Positions 1 to 6,807 of a stretch of 13,417 nt of DNA are shown one piece after another. Origin of the DNA: Bacteroidetes bacterium UBA955 (GTDB taxonomy: Bacteria; Bacteroidota; Bacteroidia; NS11-12g; UBA955); the NCBI GenBank assembly GCA_002293105.1, contig DBCP01000075.1:1-13417 (forward strand), given 5' to 3'. The position numbers and the translations under genes are program-made. Position 1 is the stretch's first letter, and every line of letters begins with the position of its first letter. The notes under the pieces are model-generated. The model ran no database searches. It was given only the letters and a program-made list of their open reading frames with translations, and was not told the DNA's origin.

Positions 1-1251
1 TGTGCCATCTTGGGAATCGCCATCAGGAATCTTTCGATGCCCTGGGGCGATCTATTTGCAGACGGCGGATTTTATAGCCACTACAACAATTACATCATCT
101 TTAAACAATCGTTTTACCACCTGATTGCGCAGAAAGATCTCTATATCCATTATCCCCAAGAACAGTACGACCTCTTCAAATACCCACCCACCTTTGCTCT
201 TTTGTTTGCCCCATTTTCTGTTCTTCCCGATGTTGTGGGGTATCCATTGTGGACGGCAATCAACCTTCTTCTGCCTGTAGTGGCTATTCAGAAACTAAAA
301 GGCCTATCCCAACGGGGCAAGTCAGCATTCTCTGTCATTTTGTTGCTTGAGGGCATTACAAGCGCTTTAAATAGCCAAAGCAACGGTTTGATGTTGGGGT
401 TGCTCTTGTTGGCATTTGTGGCACTGCAACAACAATCCTATACCAAAGCCATTCTATTTATCTGGCTCACAGCCTTTATAAAACTGTTTGGCCTGTTATT
501 TTTTGCACTCATCCTATTTTTCCCCACTGCCATGAAAAAATCACTGTGGCGCATTCCTGTTGTCTTTGGGTTGCTGTTCATACTTCCTTGGCCAATTCTG
601 GGTTGGGAAGGACTTGTGACACAATATCAGTCGATGTTTGATTTACTTGCCCACGATCACGGTTTCTTTGTGAAATATTCCGTGATGGGTTGGTTGAAAC
701 AGTGGTTCGCATTTCAGCCCGATAAAAATATGATGCTCGTGTTTGGCCTAATCATGCAACTCTTGCCCTTGCTGGTCTTTTTTGTTCGATATAACCTGTG
801 GCAATCAAATTCCCTTGCAAAACTAAATCCATTGATTTTGAGCAAATTCCGGTTTCTCTATGCCGGTTCTTGGTTAATTTGGATGGTTATCTTCAATCAT
901 ATGGCGGAGTCTGCCACCTATGTAATTGCAGTAGGCGGGGCGTTGCTTATTTTGACATCCTTATATTTTAAGGAATCACCTTCCGATACCAAAGACAACA
1001 AATCGGGATTTTGGCAAATTATGAAATCCGAAAACTCAAAAATTTGGATCCTAGGTTTCGTTTTACTCCTTCTCTTCACCGTGTTAGGACCCACCGATAT
1101 TTATCCCAAACCGCTGCGCTTCTGGATCGTAGAACAAGCCCAACTCAAGGCTTTTCCATGTATATTTATTTGGGTATTGTCTTTGGTGGAATTTTTGAAA
1201 ACTTTTCGATTGGAAAGAAGTCAGGCTTCAGAGCGCTTAAACAACCAATAA
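1..1251 (+). CDS. GT87/DUF2029-type membrane glycosyltransferase (5' end cut off)
   Basis: Predicted polytopic inner-membrane glycosyltransferase of the GT-C fold. GT87 (DUF2029) enzymes use polyprenyl-phosphate sugars, usually mannose, to extend lipid-linked or envelope glycans. What is seen: the frame is open from the first base. An early segment around bases 40-75 carries acidic residues (WGDLFADGGFY), where GT-C enzymes place a catalytic Asp in the first outer loop. It is followed by 'KDLY' and the family-like KYPPTFALLFAPFSVLP (bases 178-228). About ten hydrophobic segments follow, then a basic hydrophilic tail. The only upstream in-frame start is a TTG at base 10, and family members normally have a transmembrane helix before the Asp loop, so the true start lies left of the window. 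The last 31 bp overlap the end of the convergent DoxX gene. Donor and acceptor cannot be deduced. Confidence 0.72.
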   Translation, partial: CAILGIAIRNLSMPWGDLFADGGFYSHYNNYIIFKQSFYHLIAQKDLYIHYPQEQYDLFKYPPTFALLFAPFSVLPDVVGYPLWTAINLLLPVVAIQKLKGLSQRGKSAFSVILLLEGITSALNSQSNGLMLGLLLLAFVALQQQSYTKAILFIWLTAFIKLFGLLFFALILFFPTAMKKSLWRIPVVFGLLFILPWPILGWEGLVTQYQSMFDLLAHDHGFFVKYSVMGWLKQWFAFQPDKNMMLVFGLIMQLLPLLVFFVRYNLWQSNSLAKLNPLILSKFRFLYAGSWLIWMVIFNHMAESATYVIAVGGALLILTSLYFKESPSDTKDNKSGFWQIMKSENSKIWILGFVLLLLFTVLGPTDIYPKPLRFWIVEQAQLKAFPCIFIWVLSLVEFLKTFRLERSQASERLNNQ

Positions 1252-1664
1252 TCAAAGCTAATTTTTCCAGGACCGGCATACATCGTGTATGCAAAAAGGA
1301 CCATGTATACCATCGACAATTCTTTCTCATCGATGGGATCCCCGCTATGCGCTCCATAGGCTGCAACAGCCATAGTGAACATCACAAGTGCAGCCGCAAG
1401 CCTTGTTCTGAAACCCAAAATTATCAAAATTGGGGCTATAAATTCACCGAGAACACAAAGTGCCAAAGAAATCGTAGGACCAAGTCCGAGAAAATTGTAA
1501 AATTTAATATCTTCTGTGCCCATGAGTTTTTCCAACTTCGGAAATCCATGTCGTATCATTAACAGTGAAACAAAGATGCGCAGTATGAGTAAAGCTCTCT
1601 GTTCATAGTTAGTGTGCCAGTAAGTATTTTTTGTTGAGAACAGGGCAAGGAAGCGGCTTTTCAT
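1221..1664 (-). CDS. DoxX family membrane protein
   Basis: Small four-helix membrane protein of the DoxX family. Members are linked to quinone or redox chemistry in some organisms, but most, including this one, have no assigned reaction. Counting from the chosen start (147 aa), hydrophobic helices lie near residues 24-41, 63-83, 88-105 and 115-131. The 'RHGFPKLEKL' stretch (38-47) after helix 1 and the C-terminal GPGKISFDYWL (131-141) are typical of the family. The ATG at 1664 is preferred over the in-frame ATGs at 1718 and 1727. The one at 1727 lies in the stem of the upstream terminator, and a -7-like TATACTTG at 1696-1689 would start transcription downstream of both. The gene follows pnp on the same strand but is separated by a terminator, so it is probably its own unit. 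Confidence 0.8.
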   Translation of the reverse strand: MKSRFLALFSTKNTYWHTNYEQRALLILRIFVSLLMIRHGFPKLEKLMGTEDIKFYNFLGLGPTISLALCVLGEFIAPILIILGFRTRLAAALVMFTMAVAAYGAHSGDPIDEKELSMVYMVLFAYTMYAGPGKISFDYWLFKRSEA

Positions 1665-1688
1665 AGATTGTTTTGGTTGAGTGAATTG

Positions 1689-1696
1689 CAAGTATA
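1689..1696 (-). promoter_or_regulatory. Possible -7 promoter box for the DoxX gene
   Basis: On the minus strand this reads TATACTTG, one mismatch from the Bacteroidota -7 consensus TAnnTTTG. It lies 24 nt before the ATG at 1664 and downstream of the pnp terminator, which is the expected place for an independent promoter. No convincing -33 TTG is seen. Confidence 0.35.
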
Positions 1697-1724
1697 CTGA
1701 AGTAGGGTTTACTTTCATCACTAC

Positions 1725-1761
1725 CATTAAAAAAGGGAGGCATTGCCTCCCTTTTTTAATG
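1725..1761 (-). terminator. Intrinsic terminator after pnp
   Basis: Perfect inverted repeat: the arm at 1725-1741 (CATTAAAAAAGGGAGGC) pairs fully with 1745-1761 around a 3-nt loop. The GGGAGGC core is flanked by A6 and T6, so on the minus strand it forms a GC stem followed by a T run, 30 nt after the pnp stop. The symmetry means it could also stop plus-strand transcription coming from the convergent glycosyltransferase gene, although that would run through the DoxX gene first. Confidence 0.88.
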
Positions 1762-1791
1762 TATAATGGTTAAAACTGTGAACCAGCAGAA

Positions 1792-4014
1792 TTAACGGCG
1801 GTTGCGGTTGTCACGACCTCCGTCGCGGCCACCACGGCCACCATCACGACCACCTCTTCCACCTTCAGGACGGGGAGCACGCTCGCGCTCTACATATCCT
1901 TCTGGCTTTGGGGTCAATGATTTCATGCTCAAACGGAACTTGCCTGAACGCTGATCCACTTCTACCAATTGAACAGTTACTTCATCTCCTTCGTTAAACA
2001 CGCCTTCCATTGTAGAAACACGCTCGTAAGAGATTTCGCTGATGTGCAACAAACCGTCTTTACCAGGCATGAATTCAACAAAAGCGCCAAATTCAGTGAT
2101 GGTTTTAACTTTTCCGGTGTATGTTCCACCCACTTCAGGAATTGCAACGATGCCATTTACAATCGCAACGGCTGCTGCCATGCTATCACCATCGTTACTC
2201 AAAATTTCTACATAACCTTTGCCATCACGCTCTTCGATAGAGATGGTGGTTCCAGTACGCGCTTGGATGTCCTGAATGATTTTTCCTCCTGGTCCGATTA
2301 CCGCACCGATGAATTCTTTGTCAATCACGATCATTTCTACACGTGGGGTATGTGGCTTCAATTCTGGCTTACCAGCAGTGATGGTTTTCGCCATTTCACC
2401 CAAAATGTGCAAACGACCGTCTTTGGCTTGTTTCAAAGCCTGAGCAACCATTTCCCATTTCAATCCGTTGATTTTGATGTCCATCTGACAAGCAGTGATA
2501 CCTTCAGTGGTTCCAACAACTTTGAAATCCATATCGCCCAAGTGATCTTCATCACCCAAGATATCGGTTAACACAGTGTAACGTCCAGATTCATCAGTAA
2601 TCAAACCCATGGCAATACCACCAACAGGCTTTTGCATTGGAATACCTGAATCCATCAACGCCATAGAACCGGCACAAACCGTTGCCATAGACGAAGATCC
2701 GTTAGACTCTAAAATATCACTAACAATACGAATTACATAAGGAACATCAATGGGTAACATGGCCTTCAAACCACGCAACGCCAAATTACCGTGTCCGATT
2801 TCACGACGACCAGGACCGCGGTTGGGTCTTACTTCGCCCGTAGAAAAACCAGGGAAGTTGTAGTGCAACATCAAACGGCTATGTCCGTGCAACATCGGTG
2901 CATCCAATAACTGCTCATCCATTTTACCACCCAAAGTAACTGTAGTCAAAGACTGAGTTTCTCCGCGAGTAAATACAGCAGAACCGTGTGCAGCAGGCAA
3001 ATAATCTACTTCAGTGTAGATAGGACGAACTTGGGTTGTAGAACGACCGTCCAAACGACGACCACTGTCCAAGATCATTTCACGCATTTGGTTGTATTCC
3101 GCTTCATGGAAATATTTCTTGGCCAAACGAACCATGCGAGATTCTTGCTCATGTCCTTCGAACTGTTTGCAATATTCCGAAATGATAGCCTTAAACGCAG
3201 CTGTACGCTCGTTTTTGGGTGCACCGCTTTCAGCTACTTTGCGAATGTCGGCAGAGGTTTCAGCGATCACGCGCTCGCGTAATTCAGCGTCATTGTCTTC
3301 GTGGTTGTATTCACGAACGGGTTTGCGACCACCCATTTCAGCCAACAATTCCATCTGGGCAGCACACTGCAATTTCACAGCTTCATGACCAAATTTCAAG
3401 GCTTCCAAGAATTCTTCTTCAGACAATTCTTTCAATTCACCCTCAACCATGTTTAAGTCGTTGGCAGTACCACCAACCAACATGTCGATATCAGACAATG
3501 CCAATTCTTCTCTAGTTGGGTTCACGATGAACTTGCCATCGATTCTACCTACGCGAACTTCAGAGATCGGTCCCAAGAAAGGAATATCTGTCAACATCAA
3601 CGCAGCTGAAGCAGCCAATCCAACATAACTGTCTGGAAGGATGTTCTCGTCTGAAGAAATCAAAGTCAACATCACTTGGGTGTCGGCGTGGTAATCTTCC
3701 GGGAACAAAGGACGCAAGCAACGGTCTACCAAACGAGAAATCAAGATTTCATAGTCAGATAAACGTGCTTCACGACGTAAGAAACTACCTGGGATACGAC
3801 CAACGGCAGCAAATTTCTCTTGGTAGTCTACGCTCAAAGGAAGAAAGTCAACACCTTCTTTTGCATCATAGTTTGACACTACAGAGGCCAAAATCATGGT
3901 TTTGCCAACTTTCACTACGCAGCTACCGTGGGCCTGACGGGCCAATTTTCCGGTTTCGATCTCGATGATTTTACCATCACCAGTGTCGAATTGTTTTTTG
4001 TGTATTTTAAACAT
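1792..4014 (-). CDS. pnp: Polynucleotide phosphorylase (PNPase)
   Basis: 3'-to-5' phosphorolytic exoribonuclease (polyribonucleotide nucleotidyltransferase) that degrades mRNA with inorganic phosphate and can add 3' tails. It acts as a trimer in the cytoplasm. The 740-aa protein has the standard order: first RNase PH-like core (about residues 10-145), helical linker (about 240-310), second RNase PH core (about 320-545), KH domain (about 555-620; GPGG at 574-577) and S1 domain (about 627-698; TITEFGAFVEF). The catalytic segment DILGDEDHLGDMDFK gives D488 and D494, matching the E. coli active-site aspartates. After S1 comes a 40-residue Arg/Gly-rich tail. The ATG at 4014 fits the conserved N-terminus. 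It lies downstream of rpsO, as in many bacteria, with a terminator between them and no clear promoter of its own. Confidence 0.98.
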   Translation of the reverse strand: MFKIHKKQFDTGDGKIIEIETGKLARQAHGSCVVKVGKTMILASVVSNYDAKEGVDFLPLSVDYQEKFAAVGRIPGSFLRREARLSDYEILISRLVDRCLRPLFPEDYHADTQVMLTLISSDENILPDSYVGLAASAALMLTDIPFLGPISEVRVGRIDGKFIVNPTREELALSDIDMLVGGTANDLNMVEGELKELSEEEFLEALKFGHEAVKLQCAAQMELLAEMGGRKPVREYNHEDNDAELRERVIAETSADIRKVAESGAPKNERTAAFKAIISEYCKQFEGHEQESRMVRLAKKYFHEAEYNQMREMILDSGRRLDGRSTTQVRPIYTEVDYLPAAHGSAVFTRGETQSLTTVTLGGKMDEQLLDAPMLHGHSRLMLHYNFPGFSTGEVRPNRGPGRREIGHGNLALRGLKAMLPIDVPYVIRIVSDILESNGSSSMATVCAGSMALMDSGIPMQKPVGGIAMGLITDESGRYTVLTDILGDEDHLGDMDFKVVGTTEGITACQMDIKINGLKWEMVAQALKQAKDGRLHILGEMAKTITAGKPELKPHTPRVEMIVIDKEFIGAVIGPGGKIIQDIQARTGTTISIEERDGKGYVEILSNDGDSMAAAVAIVNGIVAIPEVGGTYTGKVKTITEFGAFVEFMPGKDGLLHISEISYERVSTMEGVFNEGDEVTVQLVEVDQRSGKFRLSMKSLTPKPEGYVERERAPRPEGGRGGRDGGRGGRDGGRDNRNRR
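1810..1863 (-). repeat. In-frame GGRGGRD repeat in the PNPase tail
   Basis: Residues 718-724 and 725-731 are identical GGRGGRD units, followed by a partial GGRD (732-735) and NRNRR. The two 21-bp DNA copies differ at several synonymous positions (AGA, CGT and CGC for Arg), so the repeat is conserved at protein level and is not a fresh DNA duplication. RGG-type tails commonly bind RNA; that role here is inference. Confidence 0.75.
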
Positions 4015-4035
4015 TGTATATTAATTTTAGAAATA

Positions 4036-4069
4036 AAAAGCCCCGCTTCGCATTGCGAACGGGGCTTTT
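4036..4069 (-). terminator. Intrinsic terminator or attenuator between rpsO and pnp
   Basis: Hairpin with a 10-bp AAAAGCCCCG/CGGGGCTTTT outer stem (4036-4045 with 4060-4069), one bulged base at 4046 and a 5-bp inner TTCGC/GCGAA stem. On the minus strand it is followed by TTTTTATTT. It begins 31 nt after the rpsO stop and ends about 21 nt before the pnp ATG. It should terminate much rpsO transcription and leave pnp dependent on read-through. Confidence 0.9.
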
Positions 4070-4100
4070 CTTTACTCGTAAAAGGGTTTAAAGTTTGAAC

Positions 4101-4370
4101 TTACTTACGCAAGCCCAATTCTTTAATCAACGCTCTGTATTTGAAGATGTCTTTCTTCATCAAGTAATTCAATAAGCTTCTACGCTTACCAACCAACTTA
4201 ATCAAAGACAATTCCGCGCTCTTGTCTTTGCGGAATTCCTTCAAGTGCGCACTGATGAAATTGATTCTCTCAGTGAACATTGCAATCTGGGCCTCGGTGC
4301 TACCTGTGTTGTTTACAGCGCCTCCAAAGGTGGTAAAAATTTCTTTCTTTCTTTCAGCAGTTAATTGCAT
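4101..4370 (-). CDS. rpsO: 30S ribosomal protein S15
   Basis: Primary 16S rRNA-binding protein of the small-subunit platform. At 89 aa it has the usual family length. Recognisable family signatures are NNTGSTEAQIAMFTERIN, LVGKRRSLLNYL and the C-terminal ELGLRK. The ATG at 4370 gives the standard N-terminus (MQLTAERKKEIF). An upstream TTG at 4400 is rejected because it overlaps the promoter box. The rRNA-contact loop reads RKDKSAELSL, whereas Bacteroidota homologues I recall read like KDYSTERAL, so two positions in a usually well-kept loop look changed. It is the first gene of a leftward rpsO-pnp pair and is divergent from the ABC exporter gene. Confidence 0.97.
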   Translation of the reverse strand: MQLTAERKKEIFTTFGGAVNNTGSTEAQIAMFTERINFISAHLKEFRKDKSAELSLIKLVGKRRSLLNYLMKKDIFKYRALIKELGLRK

Positions 4371-4389
4371 GGCTATCTCAAATGGGAGG

Positions 4390-4397
4390 CAAAGATA
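4390..4397 (-). promoter_or_regulatory. Promoter -7 box for rpsO
   Basis: The minus strand reads TATCTTTG, a perfect match to the Bacteroidota -7 consensus TAnnTTTG, with 19 nt between the box and the rpsO ATG. The predicted 5' leader is therefore only about 10-15 nt. No strong -33 TTG is seen at the expected distance. Confidence 0.75.
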
Positions 4398-4500
4398 CAA
4401 AACAAAAATGAGTAAATGTGGATATTCTTGTGAAAAAGTTTGAAAAAGACTTCTCGTCCAATGTCGTACAAATGAATATGTCGAAAACTAACCTTTAAAC

Positions 4501-4508
4501 TACCTTTG
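4501..4508 (+). promoter_or_regulatory. Promoter -7 box for the ABC exporter gene
   Basis: TACCTTTG matches TAnnTTTG exactly and ends only 8 nt before the ATG at 4517, so the transcript would have almost no 5' leader. It is arranged back to back with the rpsO promoter across about 100 bp of AT-rich DNA that holds no gene. Confidence 0.68.
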
Positions 4509-4516
4509 TAGTTCCC

Positions 4517-6292
4517 ATGCGCGAACTCTTATTTTTAAACCAATACCTCATCAAGTACGGAAAAATGATGGTATGGGGCATCTTATTCATCCTGTTAACC
4601 AATGTATTTTCGGCCTCTGTGCCAATTTTGGTCCGCTTGGGATTGGATGAAGCTTTGAAGCAATCGCTTTGGATCACAGGAAGGGGCGATGCCTTGGCGT
4701 CGAGCCTGATCTTTCAAACGGCTTTGGCTTTTGGTGTTGGCATTTTGTTATTGGCCATCGTTCGTGGTGTGTTTATGTACTTTATGCGCCAGACGCTCAT
4801 CGTGGTATCGCGAAAAGTGGAATACGACCTCAAAAATCGCCTTTATAACAAATATCAAAAGCTAGGAGAATCGTTTTATCGCAAACACATGACGGGCGAT
4901 TTGCTATCGCGAATGAGTGAAGACGTTTCCAATGTGCGGATGTATATCGGTCCGGCGATCATGTATTTCGCCAACATGATTTTTACTTTCGTGGTGGTAA
5001 TTTACCAAATGGCGCAAGCCAACGCATCGCTCACAATTTGGGTGTTGCTCCCCTTACCGGTGTTGTCCTATTCCATTTATCAGGTGAGCCGACGCATGAA
5101 TTTGGGCAACAAGCAAATCCAAGAGCAATTGTCTGTCATTACTGCAAGTGCTCAAGAAACTTTTGCCGGAATTCGCATCATTAAATCCTTTGGGATGGAA
5201 GCCACATTCAGCGCCAAATTTCAAGCCGAAGGTGAGGAGTATAAAAATCGAAACATGAAACTGGCCAAAATCAATGCACTGTTCTTTCCGATGATGTTGT
5301 TGTTGATGGGTTTGAGTACGCTGATTGTGATTTATCTGGGTGGGAAAGAAGTTGAAAAAGGCGCTTTTACCCCGGGCAATTTGGCCGAGTTTGTGATTTA
5401 TTTGAATATGTTAATTTGGCCAGTGGCGAGTCTCGGGTGGACAACCGCTTTGGTTCAAAAAGCGGCTGCGAGTCAGAAGCGAATCAACGAGTTTTTAACA
5501 GCAGAGGAGCACCAAGAAATCGCTGGGAAACCATTCGTTTTCGAAAGAGAAATCACCATTGATAAACTCAATTTTACTTATGAAGGTAAAACCCAACCCG
5601 CGCTCAAAGACATCTCCTTGACCATTAAGCGTGGCGAAATATTGGGTATTACAGGTAGAACGGGTTCGGGAAAATCAACCCTGGCGCAGTTGTTATCAGC
5701 GATGTATTATGCTGCAGAGGATTCATCGCATGTACTTATCGATGGTGTGCCAATGCATGAAATCAATCTTGACGATTTCCGTCGCCACCTCGCGTATGTC
5801 CCTCAAGACGTTTTTCTATTTTCTGAAACGATCAGCGACAATATTGCATTCGGCATTGAAACGGGAGAATTATCGCCGGAAGAATTGCAAAAAGCAGTGA
5901 CGGCTGCTTGTCTGGATAAGGACATTCCGCAGTGGCCCAATGGACTGAATACGCTGCTCGGGGAAAGGGGCGTTAGTTTATCGGGCGGACAAAAACAGCG
6001 TGTTGCCTTGGCTCGTGCCTTGGTGAAGCGAGCGAGTTTGTATGTATTGGACGATTGTTTGAGTGCAGTTGATGCGGATACTGAGCGACAAATTATTGAC
6101 CATGTTTCACGTTGGTTGAAGGATGCCACTGCGATCGTTGTGGCTCATCGAATTGCCCCGTTGCGCATGGCCGATCGCATCATTGTGCTGGAGGAGGGTG
6201 TCATTACCGACATAGGTACCCATGAAGAATTGTTGCTTCGATGCGATTATTATCGCAACCTAAATGAAAGCCAAAGTGCTGAATTCCAATGA
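4517..6292 (+). CDS. ABC exporter half-transporter (MdlA/YheI-like, degenerate ATP site)
   Basis: Fused type IV ABC exporter subunit of 591 aa. A transmembrane domain with about six helices (residues 15-320) is followed by a nucleotide-binding domain (345-580). Such proteins export lipids, drugs or peptides as dimers; the substrate here is unknown. NBD motifs seen: Walker A GRTGSGKS (380-387), Q-loop Q430, signature LSGGQ (488-492), Walker B LYVLDD (508-513) and switch H544. The residue after the Walker B aspartate is D513 where canonical NBDs have the catalytic Glu. This pattern ('LDDxLSAVD') is known from the degenerate half of heterodimeric exporters such as BmrC/YheI, MdlA and TM287, so a partner subunit is expected but none is in the window. 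The ATG at 4517 is supported by the promoter box just upstream. A 120-bp spacer separates it from the PUR gene. Confidence 0.93.
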   Translation: MRELLFLNQYLIKYGKMMVWGILFILLTNVFSASVPILVRLGLDEALKQSLWITGRGDALASSLIFQTALAFGVGILLLAIVRGVFMYFMRQTLIVVSRKVEYDLKNRLYNKYQKLGESFYRKHMTGDLLSRMSEDVSNVRMYIGPAIMYFANMIFTFVVVIYQMAQANASLTIWVLLPLPVLSYSIYQVSRRMNLGNKQIQEQLSVITASAQETFAGIRIIKSFGMEATFSAKFQAEGEEYKNRNMKLAKINALFFPMMLLLMGLSTLIVIYLGGKEVEKGAFTPGNLAEFVIYLNMLIWPVASLGWTTALVQKAAASQKRINEFLTAEEHQEIAGKPFVFEREITIDKLNFTYEGKTQPALKDISLTIKRGEILGITGRTGSGKSTLAQLLSAMYYAAEDSSHVLIDGVPMHEINLDDFRRHLAYVPQDVFLFSETISDNIAFGIETGELSPEELQKAVTAACLDKDIPQWPNGLNTLLGERGVSLSGGQKQRVALARALVKRASLYVLDDCLSAVDADTERQIIDHVSRWLKDATAIVVAHRIAPLRMADRIIVLEEGVITDIGTHEELLLRCDYYRNLNESQSAEFQ

Positions 6293-6339
6293 AAAAGCCT
6301 CACCAAGCGTTAACATGACACTTGTATATTATTTTATCT

Positions 6340-6347
6340 TACATTTG
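6340..6347 (+). promoter_or_regulatory. Promoter -7 box for the PUR-domain gene
   Basis: TACATTTG fits TAnnTTTG, with a TTG at 6322-6324 as a possible though closely spaced -33 element. It leaves a leader of roughly 60 nt before the ATG at 6413. A weaker one-mismatch box (CATATTTG) lies at 6372-6379. The 6293-6412 spacer holds no gene and no convincing terminator for the upstream ABC gene. Confidence 0.55.
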
Positions 6348-6412
6348 TGTGCAGAACCTCAATAATTTTTGCATATTTGCCAAGAGATATGAGTTCTCGT
6401 ATTAACTAGAAT

Positions 6413-6724
6413 ATGATGCAGGAAGAAAACTACAACAGAGATTCTCAAGAGGAGATCTTTTCCAAGCGTGTACGTGCAGGCAAGCGCACCTATTTTTTTG
6501 ATGTAAAAGCCACTAGAAACAATGACTATTACATTACAATCACAGAGAGCAAGCGCAGCAAGTTCGACGACGGTAATTTTGTGAAGATGAAGATTCATTT
6601 GTACAAAGAGGACTTTAACAAGTTTAGTGATGGCTTGGCTGAGACCATTGGTCACGTGAAAACTACCTTGTTGCCCGAGTACAATTTTGACGAATACGAC
6701 CGTCAAGACGACGATTATCAATAA
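6413..6724 (+). CDS. DUF3276 PUR-domain nucleic-acid-binding protein
   Basis: Small protein (103 aa) of the bacterial PUR-alpha-like family (DUF3276), found mainly in Bacteroidota and spirochaetes. The related Borrelia protein binds single-stranded nucleic acids as a dimer of PUR repeats, so a cytoplasmic RNA/DNA-binding role is inferred. One PUR repeat spans about residues 15-80: strands IFSKRVRAGKRTYFFDVK and YYITITESKR, then FVKMKIHLY, then a helix (KEDFNKFSDGLAETI). The tail is strongly acidic (DEYDRQDDDYQ). Tandem ATGs at 6413 and 6416 leave a one-residue ambiguity at the start. It sits between the ABC exporter and DUF4199 genes and probably has its own promoter. Its target sequence or RNA is not visible. 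Confidence 0.9.
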   Translation: MMQEENYNRDSQEEIFSKRVRAGKRTYFFDVKATRNNDYYITITESKRSKFDDGNFVKMKIHLYKEDFNKFSDGLAETIGHVKTTLLPEYNFDEYDRQDDDYQ

Positions 6725-6742
6725 GGTCGGAAGCAAGGATTT

Positions 6743-6750
6743 TATCTTTG
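6743..6750 (+). promoter_or_regulatory. Promoter -7 box upstream of the DUF4199 gene (distal)
   Basis: TATCTTTG is a perfect TAnnTTTG match 18 nt after the PUR-gene stop, leaving a leader of about 50 nt before the GTG at 6808. It is identical in sequence to the rpsO box. Confidence 0.55.
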
Positions 6751-6795
6751 CTCACCTTCTTTTTCTGTATCACCGGAATTAGCCGCGGCTTTTCC

Positions 6796-6803
6796 TATTT
6801 TTG
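6796..6803 (+). promoter_or_regulatory. Promoter -7 box upstream of the DUF4199 gene (proximal)
   Basis: TATTTTTG fits TAnnTTTG but ends only 4 nt before the GTG at 6808. If used, the transcript would begin at or inside the start codon (leaderless). It may instead be a chance T-rich match, with the distal box being the real one. Confidence 0.35.
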
Positions 6804-6807
6804 TACT

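Noticed and set aside
1011-1562. 183-codon plus-strand frame spanning the end of the GT87-type gene and the DoxX gene
   Set aside because: It overlaps two genes supported by family features in other frames, and its translation is rich in Cys, His and Arg with no recognisable domain.
1969-2571. 200-codon open frame on the plus strand inside pnp, with other shorter ones across pnp
   Set aside because: It lies fully antisense to a well-conserved gene, has a low-complexity, family-free translation and no promoter box; it is a shadow of pnp codon bias.
4015-4035. Possible separate pnp promoter right after the rpsO terminator
   Set aside because: The 20 nt contain no TAnnTTTG match and are too short for a full promoter plus leader.
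4371-4400. N-terminal extension of rpsO from a TTG at 4400
   Set aside because: The TTG sits at the -7 promoter box, and the extension would make S15 ten residues longer than the family norm.
6748-6807. TTG start for the DUF4199 gene at 6748
   Set aside because: The TTG is inside a perfect TATCTTTG promoter box; the GTG at 6808 gives a family-like N-terminus.
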